A stretch of DNA of 64,000 bases from Phlebotomus papatasi (GCF_024763615.1 NW_026604839.1:1-64000), one strand, 5' to 3'. Positions 32,991 through 45,071 are shown, counted from the stretch's first letter. Translations and numbers: made by a program. The notes: generated by a model not told the origin, from the sequence alone.

Positions 32991-35207
32991 TTCCTAAATA
33001 AATTCGATATTTCCATTTAGTGTAAGCCCTTATGAGGCTCACCTAAGTAATATTATAACTTCTAAAAGAAAAATAGGGAACTGAAAGTACCACTCATCTT
33101 TCCACTTCCTCGGAGTAAACTGTCCAAGGTAGCTGATGCTCACTCACTGAAGTATGGAGACGATTGACTCGAGCAAAAGTCCCAGCAACCTTCAGAACGC
33201 GTTTAGGGATGATGATTTAGGTGTGTCATAAGGAATGAATTATTAGGATTGGTGAGTTTGAGTTTGACCGTCGACTGGTTTAACAACTGTCGAATGGGCC
33301 GTACGTTCTACTTTAGTTCATTTTATTTAAAATCATAAAGAAATTTGAAATTTGAAGTTGAAAAAAAATCATTTGATAATACGAATGAGCTTTTAGAGAG
33401 TAATTTCAAGATTTCGATCTGAAGTATTTTTCAAAATTTGAAAATTTTAGTACATGTTACTTTCTAATTATTACATAAGTTACTCAATTTTTTTAGAAAT
33501 TAAATATTCATGCTGTAATAGCTTCATTAGTCCTCACAAAAGACATTTTCCCTCTCAATGGCATTTTCCTATCGATATTTTCACAGTGATTATTCCTGTT
33601 CACGATTGATATTACCCTTGTTCAATAATCACCTCTAATTTAGTAGGGGAAAAAACAGAAATTCATCGTGTCACTGTGGATTTTTATTCAACCTCATATT
33701 TAATTTAACACCTATTTGTGTTGATCAAATTTCTGTGGAAATTACGTTCTTCTCACTTTCCACGATAATCCATCATTGGCAGAAAGCGATGGCAGGGAAA
33801 TATCATGCATTATATATCTTAGCCACGATTTTCAATAATACGCTCTGGTGAGATTGTGGTTAAATATGCATATTTGATATTGTTTATTTTATCCATATCT
33901 TTCTAACTTTTCCAAAGCCATTCGTGGAAATTCAATTGATTATGTGTTGTGTTCCCAATTAATAACAGCATTTGATTTTCTCGTTTTGTATTTGACCACA
34001 AGTGTGGTTAAATGATCTATGTGGTTTTCAAGACTGTTATGTTATTGAAATCAGTCCATAAATTTACATCATGTCTAGTATTTGTTTTGGGTTATGGGGG
34101 AAATGTACAGAACAATTTTCTCCAGCTGAGATTTAAACTGCCCCATTTGAAATTGGTGCCACATGGTGGTTTTCCATGCAAAAACATAACTTGTGAAGTA
34201 TTGCGGTAAAAGGGAAAAATTTTGCTAACAAAAACAACACTTGAATATTTGATAAATAATAATTTTCACACAATGCAGATAGAGTGTCTTGAGTATTTTC
34301 CCTGGGCATATGTTTTCCCGATTATTTCCTTCCTTCAGAGTGTATTCAAATAAATTATTCCTTATGAGTGTACATTTGGGGAAAGTTTTCCAAAAGAGAG
34401 AGCACTGGGCGTGAATGATAAGGTAGAATGAAGAACTTTTGCTCACAAAACCATTCCCTCTACCTTGGCAGTTTTTCTTTTTTTTTCCCACGATCCGACG
34501 TGTTCTGAATAATCGTCATTGTAATTTTGCACATCGTTTGAAGATACGAGGCTTTCTCATGTCAGAATCCTCGATTGTCTTGAGCAAAATAAGTGATGAC
34601 GGACGGGATAATTCAAATAGAGTAAATTAGTATTCTGCCATCTTACTGGCTTTTTTTTCTCAGTCCGGTATAACTCGTAAGGCAATAAATTTCTTCTAGA
34701 CTTAAACGTTTATCTTGTTAGACAGGTGAATAATACAAAACTTCACAACTAATAACTTCGGTCACTGAGGCTAATTCGAAAATTGGATTTTCGGAATACT
34801 ATTATGACCAAGATTACGATTTAAAATGTAGGTCGACCATTAACCTCTTAAGAACCTGTAGGTTATTCAGTGACCCAAAATATTTTTTTCAGACTATTTA
34901 GAAGGCAAAATATCTTTCAATAGTCAGAAGAATTACTTTTTTGGGTCAGCATCACCAGTGACTTACTGATCCGTAAAAGGTTAAACTTCATTACGAAAAT
35001 ACATACTTGACTTTTCTTTTCTCACCACATATTTTACATGTTGTGCTTTTAGGCAAAGAAGTCTAAAGTCAGAGGCTTTTCCCATCAACTAATGATTGTA
35101 TAAATTAATTTCTAAATAAGAATTTCACAATTATGTCATTTAAAGCATAAGATTGTGCTACTTTAATAAGGAAATATATATACGATAGCAGCTCCTACTA
35201 GTCCATT
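32991..35207. other. Unassigned AT-rich DNA
   Basis: Short frames (34012-34209, 34225-34491, 34439-34630) overlap on both strands without recognisable protein. A short imperfect inverted pair with TGGGTCAG / CAGTGACCCA and TTAACCTCTTAAG-like phrases sits at about 34840-34985. Nothing else was recognised. Confidence 0.4.
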
Positions 35208-35460
35208 CACTGAGAGAAATCCGAAAAACTTAAAATAACATTCCGGAATTGTTAATTTTACCCTGCAGTATTGATCCGAAATCAGTGTAAATATTACCCT
35301 TTTTAGGTGTATTGTGGGTTGAAGTTACCCTTTTCCATGTTAAATGTACACTCAAAAAGGTGTAAAATTAACATTAAAAAATGTTTATATATTTTTACAC
35401 CTAAAAACAGTTAAAATTATGAGGGAAAAAAGTTAATCGCAGCCTCTTTTTTTCTCAGTG
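35208..35460 (-). mobile_element. CACTGAG..CTCAGTG MITE, copy 3 (head-to-head pair, left member)
   Basis: It starts CACTGAGAGAAATCCGAAAA and ends CTCTTTTTTTCTCAGTG at 35460, immediately followed by copy 4 in the opposite sense. Confidence 0.85.
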
Positions 35461-35710
35461 CTGAGAAAAAATGGGGGTGCGATTAACTTTTTTTCCTCAT
35501 AACTTTAACCCTTTTTAGGTGTAAAAATATATCAATATTTTTTATGTTAATTTTACACCTTTTTAAGGGTAAAATTAATATGGAAAAGGGTAACTTTAAC
35601 CCCTAATACACCTGAAAAGCATAATATTTACACCAATTTCGGATAAATACTGCAGAGTAAAATAAACATTTTCGGAATGTTATTTTAACTTTTTCGGATT
35701 TCTCTCAGTG
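35461..35710 (+). mobile_element. CACTGAG..CTCAGTG MITE, copy 4 (head-to-head pair, right member)
   Basis: It starts CTGAGAAAAAATGGGGGTGC directly at the end of copy 3 and ends TTCGGATTTCTCTCAGTG. The two copies share an end with no spacer, making a 503-bp imperfect palindrome. Confidence 0.85.
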
Positions 35711-36418
35711 TCTGAGCGTCTCCATTTACATCAGTCATAATCTATCAATATTAGAAAAAACAACGTAAGTAAAATCAATTGTTAAGATTTTGTTAAGTTT
35801 ATCAGATAATGACAAAATAGCATTGCACAGAAATATCGACTATGCAACGAAGCTTCATTTGTTTTATGTTTGTATTCGTTTGGGAACACAACACAACAAT
35901 GAGTCATTTTGCAATGGATACGAATACAAAGCAAATGTAGATAGCACATTTGCGGATCCAACTAACTAGATGCAGATGAACAGAAAATGTTAGAACACTT
36001 TCATTTTGAAGCAACGAATTGTTTTGAGCAACATGTCTCCCAGATAATGTTTAAATAAATAAAAAACTCAATATTATTGGGTTTAAAAGTACAAATAATA
36101 CCCAAGTAGCAAAAACTAATACTTATTACAATAATATTTTATAAGTTGGACCTATTGACATATGACCGTTAAATACTATAAGATGTTTTTGTCAAGATTT
36201 CGAATATTGAAACAAATGTTTTACACTCATGTAGAAATAACTGTTAAAATTTCTTCAATAGTACCACATACGGACATAAGTTTGCCTGGTATATAGAGGT
36301 CTTTAGCCATATCTCGACTTGTCAGAATATAAGTCAAATAAGTCGATTTTTTCACAATTTTCTTTTTCATTTTTTGTGTACTCATTGATACCCTCTACGT
36401 TCCCTGTGAATATTATAT

Positions 36419-36720
36419 AGGAAATTTAATTATTCCCAAATTTCTAGAGATTTCAAGTCTTAAAAAATCCTATACCCAGCATGTAAAATCTCAGCTTGAA
36501 ATCACTCTCCCGTGAAGTTTCCCATTCGTGACTTATTCATTTTATATTCTGAGCCGTCGATCTTACAGATCTTACAGATCGACGGCTCAGAATATAAATT
36601 GAATAAGTCACGAATGGGCAACTTTACGGGAGAGCGATTTCAAGCTGAGATTTTACATGCTGGGTATAGAATTTTTTAAGATTTGAAACCCCTATAAATT
36701 TAGGAATAATGAAATTTCCT
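36419..36720. mobile_element. 302-bp palindromic element with arms of about 140 bp
   Basis: The ends are AGGAAATTTAATTATTCC and GGAATAATGAAATTTCCT. Inner arms are nearly identical in reverse complement, from ATACCCAGCATGTAAAATCT to GAGCCGTCGATCTTACAGAT. The spacer is about 16 bp. Identity is higher near the centre than at the ends. Flanking duplication is not clear. Non-coding. Confidence 0.75.
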
Positions 36721-36933
36721 GAATGATGAAATTCGCCCTGGAATGCCTTTCGAATGAAATCGGTAAGAAGAAAGTGACGTCAGATTTTCTATTTAAGAGA
36801 CCTTTAAGGATGAGACGTTTTTCACTAACGAAAATCAACAACAAAAGTGAAAGTCATAAACAAAGCAGGAAATAAACGGAAACACTGAACCTTTATTGAT
36901 TTTCACAATTTTATTCTCTACGACGTTTACGTT

Positions 36934-37703
36934 TAGGGGAACTGTACCAAAAAACTCCGAAAGTGCCAGAACTATGATAAATTAAGGTGGCCGAAATATT
37001 GCCCAAAGCTGCTTCTATATTTTTTTATTAATTTTAAAATATAATAAGAATATTTTTAGAGAAATAAAGATGCTAAACCATCTAAAAGGTTCCAAGCAAC
37101 ACTCCTTAAAAAGAAGTAACAAAAAGTGAATTTGTATTAAAAATTGATTTTGTCTTGTTTTTTTTTTAAATTTCTGCGTTTGTTATTTATTTAATGATAT
37201 TCAGGAATCAAATTTAATTATTGGTTTAATCTTTCTTTTTTTTAATAATAAAATAATATAAGTGACATTTCTCTCTACAATTGAGCGTATGCTCGAATGG
37301 CTCACAGCTCAGTTTGAGCTAGCCATTCTCATTTTTCTCTCACAATACTCAAAACCGCGCAAGTTGGACAGATCAGTGTTTTTTCTTTTTTTACGATTTT
37401 ATGTGAAAAGATTTTGTTACGGGGTGTTTTTTTTTATCATAAATTTGATGAATAATTTACCATGGCATATACAACCTACGAAAGAGCTTTTCCACCGTTT
37501 TGCTCTGGAGGTTAGGCACCAACGTTAAGACGGAGGTGGACGCAAAGTCACAAACATCTCACAAAAATCCTATTGTCACGCGCTATTAAGACATTGTTGA
37601 TGAAATAAATTATCTATCTATCTATCTATCTAAGTATTACATTTAAAATTTAAACTTTGAGCCCTTGCATACAACTATGCCGAAATTTGGTCCGGCTACT
37701 CTA
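36934..37703. mobile_element. GTGCCAAATTTCGGC family, copy 3, interrupted by a retrotransposon tail
   Basis: The left end TAGGGGAACTGTACCAAAAA and the right end GCCGAAATTTGGTCCGGCTA then CTCTA correspond to diverged ends of the 4428-4838 element. Internal phrases (GTGGCCGAAATATTGCCCAA, AGAAATAAAGATG, AAGGTTCCAAGCAAC) match that copy until 37145. Matching resumes at TTACATTT (about 37635) and goes through CATACAACTATGCCGAAATT. The 37146-37630 block is an insertion. Confidence 0.65.
37146..37630 (+). mobile_element. Probable non-LTR retrotransposon 3' fragment with (ATCT)n tail
   Basis: It is inserted into the element at 36934-37703. It ends with AAATTATCTATCTATCTATC followed by more units, a tetranucleotide tail typical of some non-LTR elements. 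An open frame (about 37262-37528, plus) contains FIINLMNNLPWHIQPTKELF and FALEVRHQR before its stop. That looks like the extreme C-terminus of non-LTR polyproteins, in which a LP-x-x-I motif is followed by a basic tail. This reading is inference. No RT core is present. Confidence 0.45.
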
Positions 37704-37985
37704 GGAATTAGCAATTTGCAAAAAAAAACACGTCTTTGATTCCTACAAGCTTCTACTTTGTGATTATGTATAAACTTTCAAAAAGGGTAATTTTAGATAT
37801 TTAGAAAAAAAAACATTTTGTCTTTACGACACCGATGTTTCAATCGTCCTTAAAGGGTTAAGCTGGATTTTGGTGTGCCAAACATCTTTTTCACCAACAA
37901 GTTATATTATGTCAAATAGAGAATATTACTGTTAATATCTCCAGTAAATTTATATGCATTTTAATTGGAAATGTGGCAATATCTT

Positions 37986-38024
<39 letters not shown>

Positions 38025-38553
38025 TACCCTTTTTGAAAGTTTATACATAATCACAAAGTAGAAGCTTGTAGGAATCAAAGACGTGTTTTTTTTTGCAAAT
38101 TGCTAATTCCTAGAGTAGCCGGACCAAATTTCGGCATAGTTGTATGCAAGGGCTCAAAGTTTAAATTTTAAATGTAATACTTAGATAGATAGATAGATAG
38201 ATAATTTATTTCATCAACAATGTCTTAATAGCGCGTGACAATAGGATTTTTGTGAGATGTTTGTGACTTTGCGTCCACCTCCGTCTTAACGTTGGTGCCT
38301 AACCTCCAGAGCAAAACGGTGGAAAAGCTCTTTCGTAGGTTGTATATGCCATGGTAAATTATTCATCAAATTTATGATAAAAAAAAACACCCCGTAACAA
38401 AATCTTTTCACATAAAATCGTAAAAAAAGAAAAAACACTGATCTGTCCAACTTGCGCGGTTTTGAGTATTGTGAGAGAAAAATGAGAATGGCTAGCTCAA
38501 ACTGAGCTGTGAGCCATTCGAGCATACGCTCAATTGTAGAGAGAAATGTCACT
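37261..38553. repeat. Inverted duplication: two gapless 533-bp arms around a 227-bp spacer
   Basis: The left arm 37261-37793 is repeated in reverse complement at 38021-38553. Checks at the outer ends, at the inner ends and in the ATCT tract all give the same coordinate sum (75814), so there is no net indel between arms. The open frame of 88 codons in the left arm reappears residue for residue within the 102-codon frame at 38286-38594. The arm begins inside the retrotransposon tail, crosses the end of the interrupted MITE (37703) and runs another 90 bp. The duplicated unit therefore does not coincide with any element boundary. The spacer ends in an (AT)n run. Confidence 0.85.
37988..38020. repeat. 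(AT)n microsatellite in the palindrome spacer
   Basis: An uninterrupted run of about 16 AT units lies immediately before the right arm. Confidence 0.9.
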
Positions 38554-38622
38554 CTATATATGTCAATATATATATATGTCAATATATATGTCAATATATA
38601 TATATATATATATATATATTGA
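38554..38622. repeat. TATATG/TCAATATA microsatellite
   Basis: Alternating TATATATATGTCAATATA units followed by a pure AT run adjoin the right arm of the palindrome. Cruciform or polymerase slippage at the junction is plausible. Confidence 0.8.
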
Positions 38623-38944
38623 CCAAATCTCTCAGTTACATAGTAAAAGATATTTCACAAGTCAGAGATGAAAAAGAATTCTTACAAATGTTGAGTCAAA
38701 TTCGGAGTACCCATCCTTGGATACAATAATAGAAAAGCAAAAGAAAATTAATATGAAATACAAATGATGACCTTGTCTGGAAGAAAATTTACATGGTAGA
38801 AGTAAAAACTAATAGAAAAAATCTTCAATAATTCAAAAAGAAAGAAAGATGATGCAGAAAAGCTGAAAACACAAGTGAAATTAAGTAGAGATTTAAAGAA
38901 AAAAAAGAGACAAAAGAAATAAAAATGAGTTATAAATTCAATAT

Positions 38945-39625
38945 GGCTATCCCGGAGCAGGAGCTAAACCACTAATGGTAACGTTAGAGCTATTCCGCAA
39001 AGATTCGAGGAATTTACTTTTGCGTTTATTAATCTCCTTACGAATTGGAGAAAGCTTGGCCAGACAATGCATCCAATGGGTAGGATAGTTGAAGGGCAAA
39101 TTTTAGAATAAGCCGCAGGACTTTGTTTTTAACAACCTGGAGTTTTTGTATGAGAAACCGCACAATCGCCCCAAACTGAACACGCATACAACATAATGCC
39201 ACGGAAGATGCAGTTAAAAATAAGAAATTTGTTCTTAAGGTTTAATTTGGATTTTCGATTTATGAAAGGGTAAAGGATATTGATGAATTTTAAAGCTTTC
39301 AGAGCAGTGTCCTCACAGTGAGCTTTCCAAGTATGAGCCATAGGTATTTTAATGTGGAAGACCAAGGGATGTTTTCACCAAGTAACTTAAGGGAATCGCC
39401 AGGTAGAAATTTAGCGCTACGCGTTTAGAAAAGAAAATTGCTTGTGTTTTGGAGGTGTTGATTCTCATCTTCCACTTTTTACAATAAGCCGCGAAACTGT
39501 TAGCGTCCTGTTCAAGAGCACTACAAATTTTACCTGGATTTTTGGATGCAAAATATATGCAAGTGTCGTCTGCATACATACATGTTTCTAAAGATAGAAA
39601 CAAAATTGCAAAAAGCCCCTCCCAT
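38945..39625 (-). pseudogene. Jockey-like non-LTR retrotransposon fragment: reverse transcriptase palm to thumb
   Basis: On the minus strand the frame at 39603-39349 contains CMYADDTCIYFASKN. YADD is the RT catalytic box, followed by AAYCKKWKMRINTSKTQAIF as in Jockey-type RTs. A frameshift follows, and the frame at 39365-39129 continues with IPMAHTWKAHC, NLKNKFLIFNCIF and GIMLYACSVWGDCA. ILYACPVWG-like sequence is the characteristic thumb block of Jockey elements. A weak VVKNKVLR phrase continues to about 39100. There is no N-terminal RT, endonuclease or ORF1, and stops are present, so it is a dead 5'-truncated copy. Confidence 0.8.
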
Positions 39626-42600
39626 TTAATTCAGATGAAATGTTGGTTCACTTTTGCATAATAATTCCTAGTATGTTTTGAACAATTCTTCAAAATACCC
39701 AGCATAATATTGATGAACATATTAAAATAAGAAAATCAAGAAATAAACATAATGAAAAGGATTTTATGGTCTTATAGCAAGCCATAAGTACATCCACACT
39801 AGACTGACATGAATTTTAATTGCCGTTGATAGTAATTTTAACGTTCTATCGAGGTTTTCATAACCTAATATCATTTTATGCTACTTGGGATTTTTTTGCT
39901 TAGAAGATAAACCTTGTTCATTAAAATTCCTAATTTATAAATAATGAGCAGGTGCAATAAATATTGAGATGTCGAAAGAATTTTATCCATTATTTTGTTA
40001 TTACATCGAAATTTATCTAAAAATCTTGTCATTATATAAATCAGTATTATTCGTAGAGCCTGAGTTCGCGCTCTTGAAGAATTTTACTGCGCTTTTGGAT
40101 TTATTTTTGGCTTTTTTCCAAGATAAGATTTCAAAATTTTTCAGAAAAATATAATTTTCAATAAAATTTGTAGACAGATAGTAAAAAATTAATAAGTTTT
40201 AAAAAGATAATTTTACTCCTCGATTGAGAAGATCTAAAATTTTTGCTTAAAATGTATAGTATTATTTGAAATAACTTAACTTTGAATTAAAAATTGATAA
40301 GTTTTGCAAATGCTCGCTTCAATATATAAAAAAGTTAAGTAAACATTTAGGGTAAGGCTTTCAGGCTTCGTACATACACTCACCTCAAATACTTGATATT
40401 TTTTCCCATATTCCTTTAATGAGTTTGACGATTTTTTTTTCAGGTAATGTGTGACTTAATGAAAGGTATTAAAATATGTTGCCATAGGTCATATTCGTTA
40501 AATCAATGTCGGAAAAATATTAAGTGTTTGATGCATGAAAACATTAATCCATTTAATCCATTTGCGCAATTTAAGAATGAAATATTCTATTATGACACAG
40601 AAATTCTGTATCGATCAGTCGAATGGTGAACTTAAAAGTGCAATCTGTGATCCAAGTCCAAAAAAGTGTAACCATTTCCCGCCTGTACGTGATTTTCCCA
40701 ACAAAATTCGATACCTGATGAAAAGGACATTCATCCTCGAAACGTCGAAAGAATAAGATTGCGAAAGTCAAGAAAGGTCTAGTGTTTTCCGTCAAGTCTT
40801 GAATATTTATGCACAATTTCCGAAAGCATTATTTGCTATTTGGCACAAACAATCCAATAATTTTTGAAAAAGAAAAAATGTAGTATCATGTTTTTTTTTG
40901 GGAAATAATGATTATTTTATTAATCGAAGCACAATAAGCAATTATCGTATTTGATATTTTGTTTAAAAGCATCTGCACAATGTGACCATTTTCACACTTA
41001 CCGCAATATGAAGCGCATTCTGATTAGTGGAAAAGTTTTGTTGCAAAGCCACAATATAAACTCTATAATTTGAAACTTTTATTCTGAAAATTTCATATGA
41101 TTTTTGGTCTTTTTAAAATCAGGTTACTAATACCAAACTAATGCCTTTAAGTGAAACATAAATTTATGCATTCAACTTAAAGCTATCTATTCGAACTGGG
41201 ATAACTGTGACTGTGAAGGTTAATTTAAGAACTGGATTTAAAGATTAAAGTTAGTTTTTAGATTAAACGATAGGTAAAACTTTTAGGAATGTTTTGCAGA
41301 AAGGGACAATAGTATTAAAGTTTCGCAAATCTCATGTATTTGTATGTAAACTTTTAGCATCCCTTTTTTCTAGTCTCAGCGATAAGACCAACGGATAAGA
41401 CACATTTTAATGGTATAAATCAAGTTTTGTGAAGGCACTTTTCTTTCTCTCTTCCTCTGTTGGAATGCTTTTTTTTTAATTTCATCTCGTGAAAAACCAC
41501 TATGGTGTTTATGGTCTAGCATCGAGCTAATTGAAATTAAATCACGTAGGAGAAATATTTCTCCCATGAGAAAACATCTCTGGTACAATTATAAAAATTT
41601 TCTAAAAGAAGCGACTTGAAAAAAAAGTGGTAAGAATGCCAGTATTTTTTTCATACAAAATTATTCACTTTGAAGCATTCTTTACACGGAATATTCTCAC
41701 TAGTATAGGAACTCTGATGATTTCGGGCCAAGAGATAAAATTAGCATTTTAATGGTGACAATATAACACTAATACATTCAAAAATACCATTAGATAAATT
41801 AATTATATAATGACAAATTGCTAATTTGGCCGTTGTATAGATGAGTAAATGCTAAATACTAACAATGTACATTTTTCATCTATTAACATAGAATAAATCA
41901 CACTTGAATACGTACATATTTGAACTCGGGGGGGATTGTGCAGTGGTTTAATTGAGTGGTTGATTGAATGTTTTGCAAACAATAACTAGTCAACAATCAC
42001 TCCCAAATGTCTAACTTTTGCACTGAAGCTGAATTTTTTATTGAAATTCAATTGATTTTAGCGGATTTCTGCTACACTTTTCACACTCTGTTTGCACTTG
42101 AGGATATTTTTTTTCTTGCACAATTACCCTCGGAGATTTTCAATATAAATAGTATATTGTTGAAAATTGCACAAAAGAGCACTCTTTCACATCTTCACGA
42201 GTCCCACTTTGGCGGTTTCTTGTTTAAACACTTTGAATATTGGATGATTGCAATTGAATTATATCAATGTATGGGATATTTGTGAATTTTCCCGCGCGAA
42301 TTTCACTTGAAGGAGCCAAGACATCTTTTACTTGATCAACTGACAAAATTCTTCAACAGAGAATCTGGCTGAATTGTACAATGTCAGAAAGCACAGAGAT
42401 AGTAAAAATTGTTCACACAATAAATAAGATACAGCAATGCGCACGACAAAATGCCCAGAAGCACGACGTTATCAGCGTGAACACCGAGATTCAACTGAAT
42501 TTACAGCGCCAAAAATTGTTGCTATCAACATAGAGGAAAGACGGGGAAAGTGTCGTTGAATTTTCCCAACAAACTCCAACGAAAAGCCAAAGCACGAGTG

Positions 42601-43827
42601 GTCAACGATAAGCTCCGAAGCTTCAACACTGCGGGTGCACTTTCGAATCGTAACACCGTGTACGGGGAGAGCTTTTTCCGTTAGCCAGCCGGGTGCGCAA
42701 AAGGTGAATGAAAAGCTACCCCCACAGTCTTTTGGGGGACTGGGATATGAAGGTGGACTTGAAGTGCAGGGACCAAATATCCACCCACGAGGTCTTCGAA
42801 ACTTCGACTTGCGTGCTGCTCAACGTGTCTCAACTTCCCATGAATTATTCCCCCATTCATCCTTGTGTCGCAAACCGTGGGGGGACAATCTGCTGCCTGA
42901 CGACATTTTCACTGAAGCAAAATAATCCCAAACACCCTATTGATGATGCGGGGTGAAAAACACACCGATAAATTACATCCCCAAACCCCTCAATCCATCC
43001 CCAACAATCTGCCGACACTCACTAGATACCCCAACTCCAAAGTTTTTACAGGAGATTTTAATCTATGAAAAATTCATCGTTCGATAGTTAAATGGGGCCT
43101 TTACCTCTATAGTGGCGGTGTGAAAATCAATCGTATCAAAGTATTCAATTACAGTATGAAATTTTAATTCGCCTGTAGCATCTAAAATCTGCGCCCACAC
43201 GGCCCAATTCTATAAAAGCACCTTCATAATGGTAATACCCAAAATATCATATTTATAAGCGTTTTAGGAGTTTTTGTGCAGCATGTTCAAGGATGAATAT
43301 TTCAGTGAAATATGCATGACTTGAAAGAGATCAATATAATGGAAAACTAAGCCGAATATTATACAGGAGCTTTATCAGCTGTAATTCTTTCATAATCACA
43401 CGTACTGTGAATGTTGCACATCAAATGTGGAGCTTTTTTCTATTTATTTTTTTCATTTACACAAGCGTCATCCTTTCTAAAAAGCGAAAGAACGAAATAT
43501 AAAATATAAAAATAAAAAGACTTAAGAACTTAAAGGATTGAAAATTAAAAAAAAAAACAAAATCCTAAGCTTCTCAAACCCCATTTTGAAATAAAATGTC
43601 CAATGCAAACTACAGAGAAGTCACAAAAAAATAGAACACTAACAAAAAGCGTTTTGCAAAGTCAGTCACTGTACACCCTCTCTTCAAAAGGAATAAAGCT
43701 TTTATATTAAAAAAAAGAATAAAATAAAAAATCTATATCGCAAAAATTTTTAGCACTTGTTGCGAAAAAGGTCAAGTACACGGATCACTTCATTATGGAT
43801 AGTGGGTAGAAAATGGCATTGCACAAA
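39626..43827. other. Mostly unassigned DNA; short host-like segment near 42300-43040
   Basis: 39626-42300 is AT-rich with only short frames and one hairpin noted separately. A lone MITE-type end (AGGGTAAGGCTTTCAGGCTT) lies near 40350. From about 42420 to 43040 the DNA is distinctly less AT-rich and contains two overlapping plus-strand frames (42635-42925, 42708-42956) without domains. It could be a 5' exon or regulatory segment of a host gene; I cannot show this. Confidence 0.4.
40715..40742 (+). other. CTGATGA - hairpin - CGAAA motif 1
   Basis: CTGATGA at 40715-40721 is followed by AA and a small stem AGGA/TCCT, then CGAAACGTCGAAAG. The order CTGATGA, stem, GAAA recalls the hammerhead ribozyme core, and also the CGAAACGTCG-type phrases I associate with Penelope-like elements. 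The stem is only 4 bp and the outer stems were not found. Function is unproven. Confidence 0.3.
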
Positions 43828-44812
43828 TGAGGAGTAAAAAGTCAAAATTGAGCAGTAACAAAAAAAATTGAAACAGTGATATTATCATCCAAATTTTGGC
43901 AAAGGGAAAATAAGGGCTTTTCATTCTATCTGCAACAATTTTAAATGTTAATGGCTCTGGCACACCTTTTAGATCGAACGAAATTCGGTTTGTCACTAGA
44001 TAAATTTAGAACGATTAATATGCGCTGATTTGCAATTGCGTCAAGTTTTGATGTGCGCGCCCTTTTCTCGGAGAAATGATACCTTTCGTTAAATTGATGA
44101 TTTCCAGTTTCGTATATGCTTTTTCCTTAATTCCCATTGGAAAGTTTAGAGCAAAGGCTATAATAGTAGAAATTCTTCAATATCTTTCAATCCTTCTGAG
44201 ATTCATCGCTTAGAAAATGATGCAATGAGCTTTCGAGTTCTTGCAGTATGAAGCCTTTCAGACGTATACTAGAAACTTGCAGCTCTTGCCCTATTTTTCT
44301 CTACTTTTTTTGGCAAAATCTTTTTGCCAATAACTTCCTGATGGTTGTGTAATAAATATCTTACTTTCCTTGCACCAAAATATCCAATAAATCCCGATCT
44401 TTGGTAGTCCACAACAAATTCATTCACCATTGTTTACAACCGCGTCAATTGTCAGACACGTCAAAAGCAATTCAGCTCTCGGGGGTGCCACATGCAAATC
44501 TGCAGGTTTTAGTGAAATTGAATGGCCGAAATTCATGGACCTAATTTCTCACAACAAATTAAACTTGGATCTTAGTGCGAAAGAGTGGAATAGAAGTATG
44601 CAAAATGTTTTAGAAAGAAGAAGATGGAAATTTCGATAGCGTGAAATTCTCCCGACCTAAAAGGTGTGCCAGAGTCATAAATATATAAATTACACCCATT
44701 TTTGTAAAGATTTAAGTTTTTTACTGACCATAATTAGATATTTTACTGCTCATTTTTAATTTTTTTACTGCCCGTTTTGACTTTTTCACTTCTCGTTCGT
44801 TTTTTTGCCGTA
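43828..44812. mobile_element. Broken copy of the ACTGGGGCACC element (inverted), split by a second element
   Basis: Segments at 43828-43950 and 44678-44812 match, in reverse complement, the interior of 20146-21468. Shared phrases are ATCCAAATTTTGGCAAAGGG, TTTTACTGACCATAATTAGA and TTTTACTGCTCATTTTT. The terminal TAGGGG ends are not visible, so the copy is truncated at both sides. A different element interrupts it at 43952-44677. Confidence 0.65.
43952..44677. mobile_element. 726-bp element with GCTCTGGCACACCTTTTAG ends, probable TTAA-type target
   Basis: The left end is TGGCTCTGGCACACCTTTTA then GATCG. The right end is CGACCTAAAAGGTGTGCCAG then AGTCA. TTAA precedes the left end (43948-43951) and TAAA follows the right end. 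The undisturbed relative at 20146-21468 points to TTAA in the original target. TTAA targeting suggests piggyBac-like mobilisation; this is inference. A plus-strand frame (44430-44639) has no transposase features. Confidence 0.6.
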
Positions 44813-45071
44813 GAAAATATCATGTGCCAAGGTAGTGCAAACGAAGCAAATAAAAATTCACTCTGGAATAATCCGATATGATGCTACAGAATTAAGTGGA
44901 AGATGGTCTGATTGACGTTCTAATTAAATACAATCTTCTTGAGATTACGCAGCAAGCTCAAACACTATTAAACACAGTGTAATAAGAATGCCCCCATTCC
45001 CTTTTATGCCCTGGTGTAATCCTAACCAAAACACTGAACGAGTCTCAGAGAAAGATTGCAAGACTTGACCA

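Noticed and set aside
37988..38622. CRISPR-like or centromeric array
   Set aside because: Only simple AT/TATATG microsatellites beside a palindrome; no spacers, and the genome type is eukaryotic.
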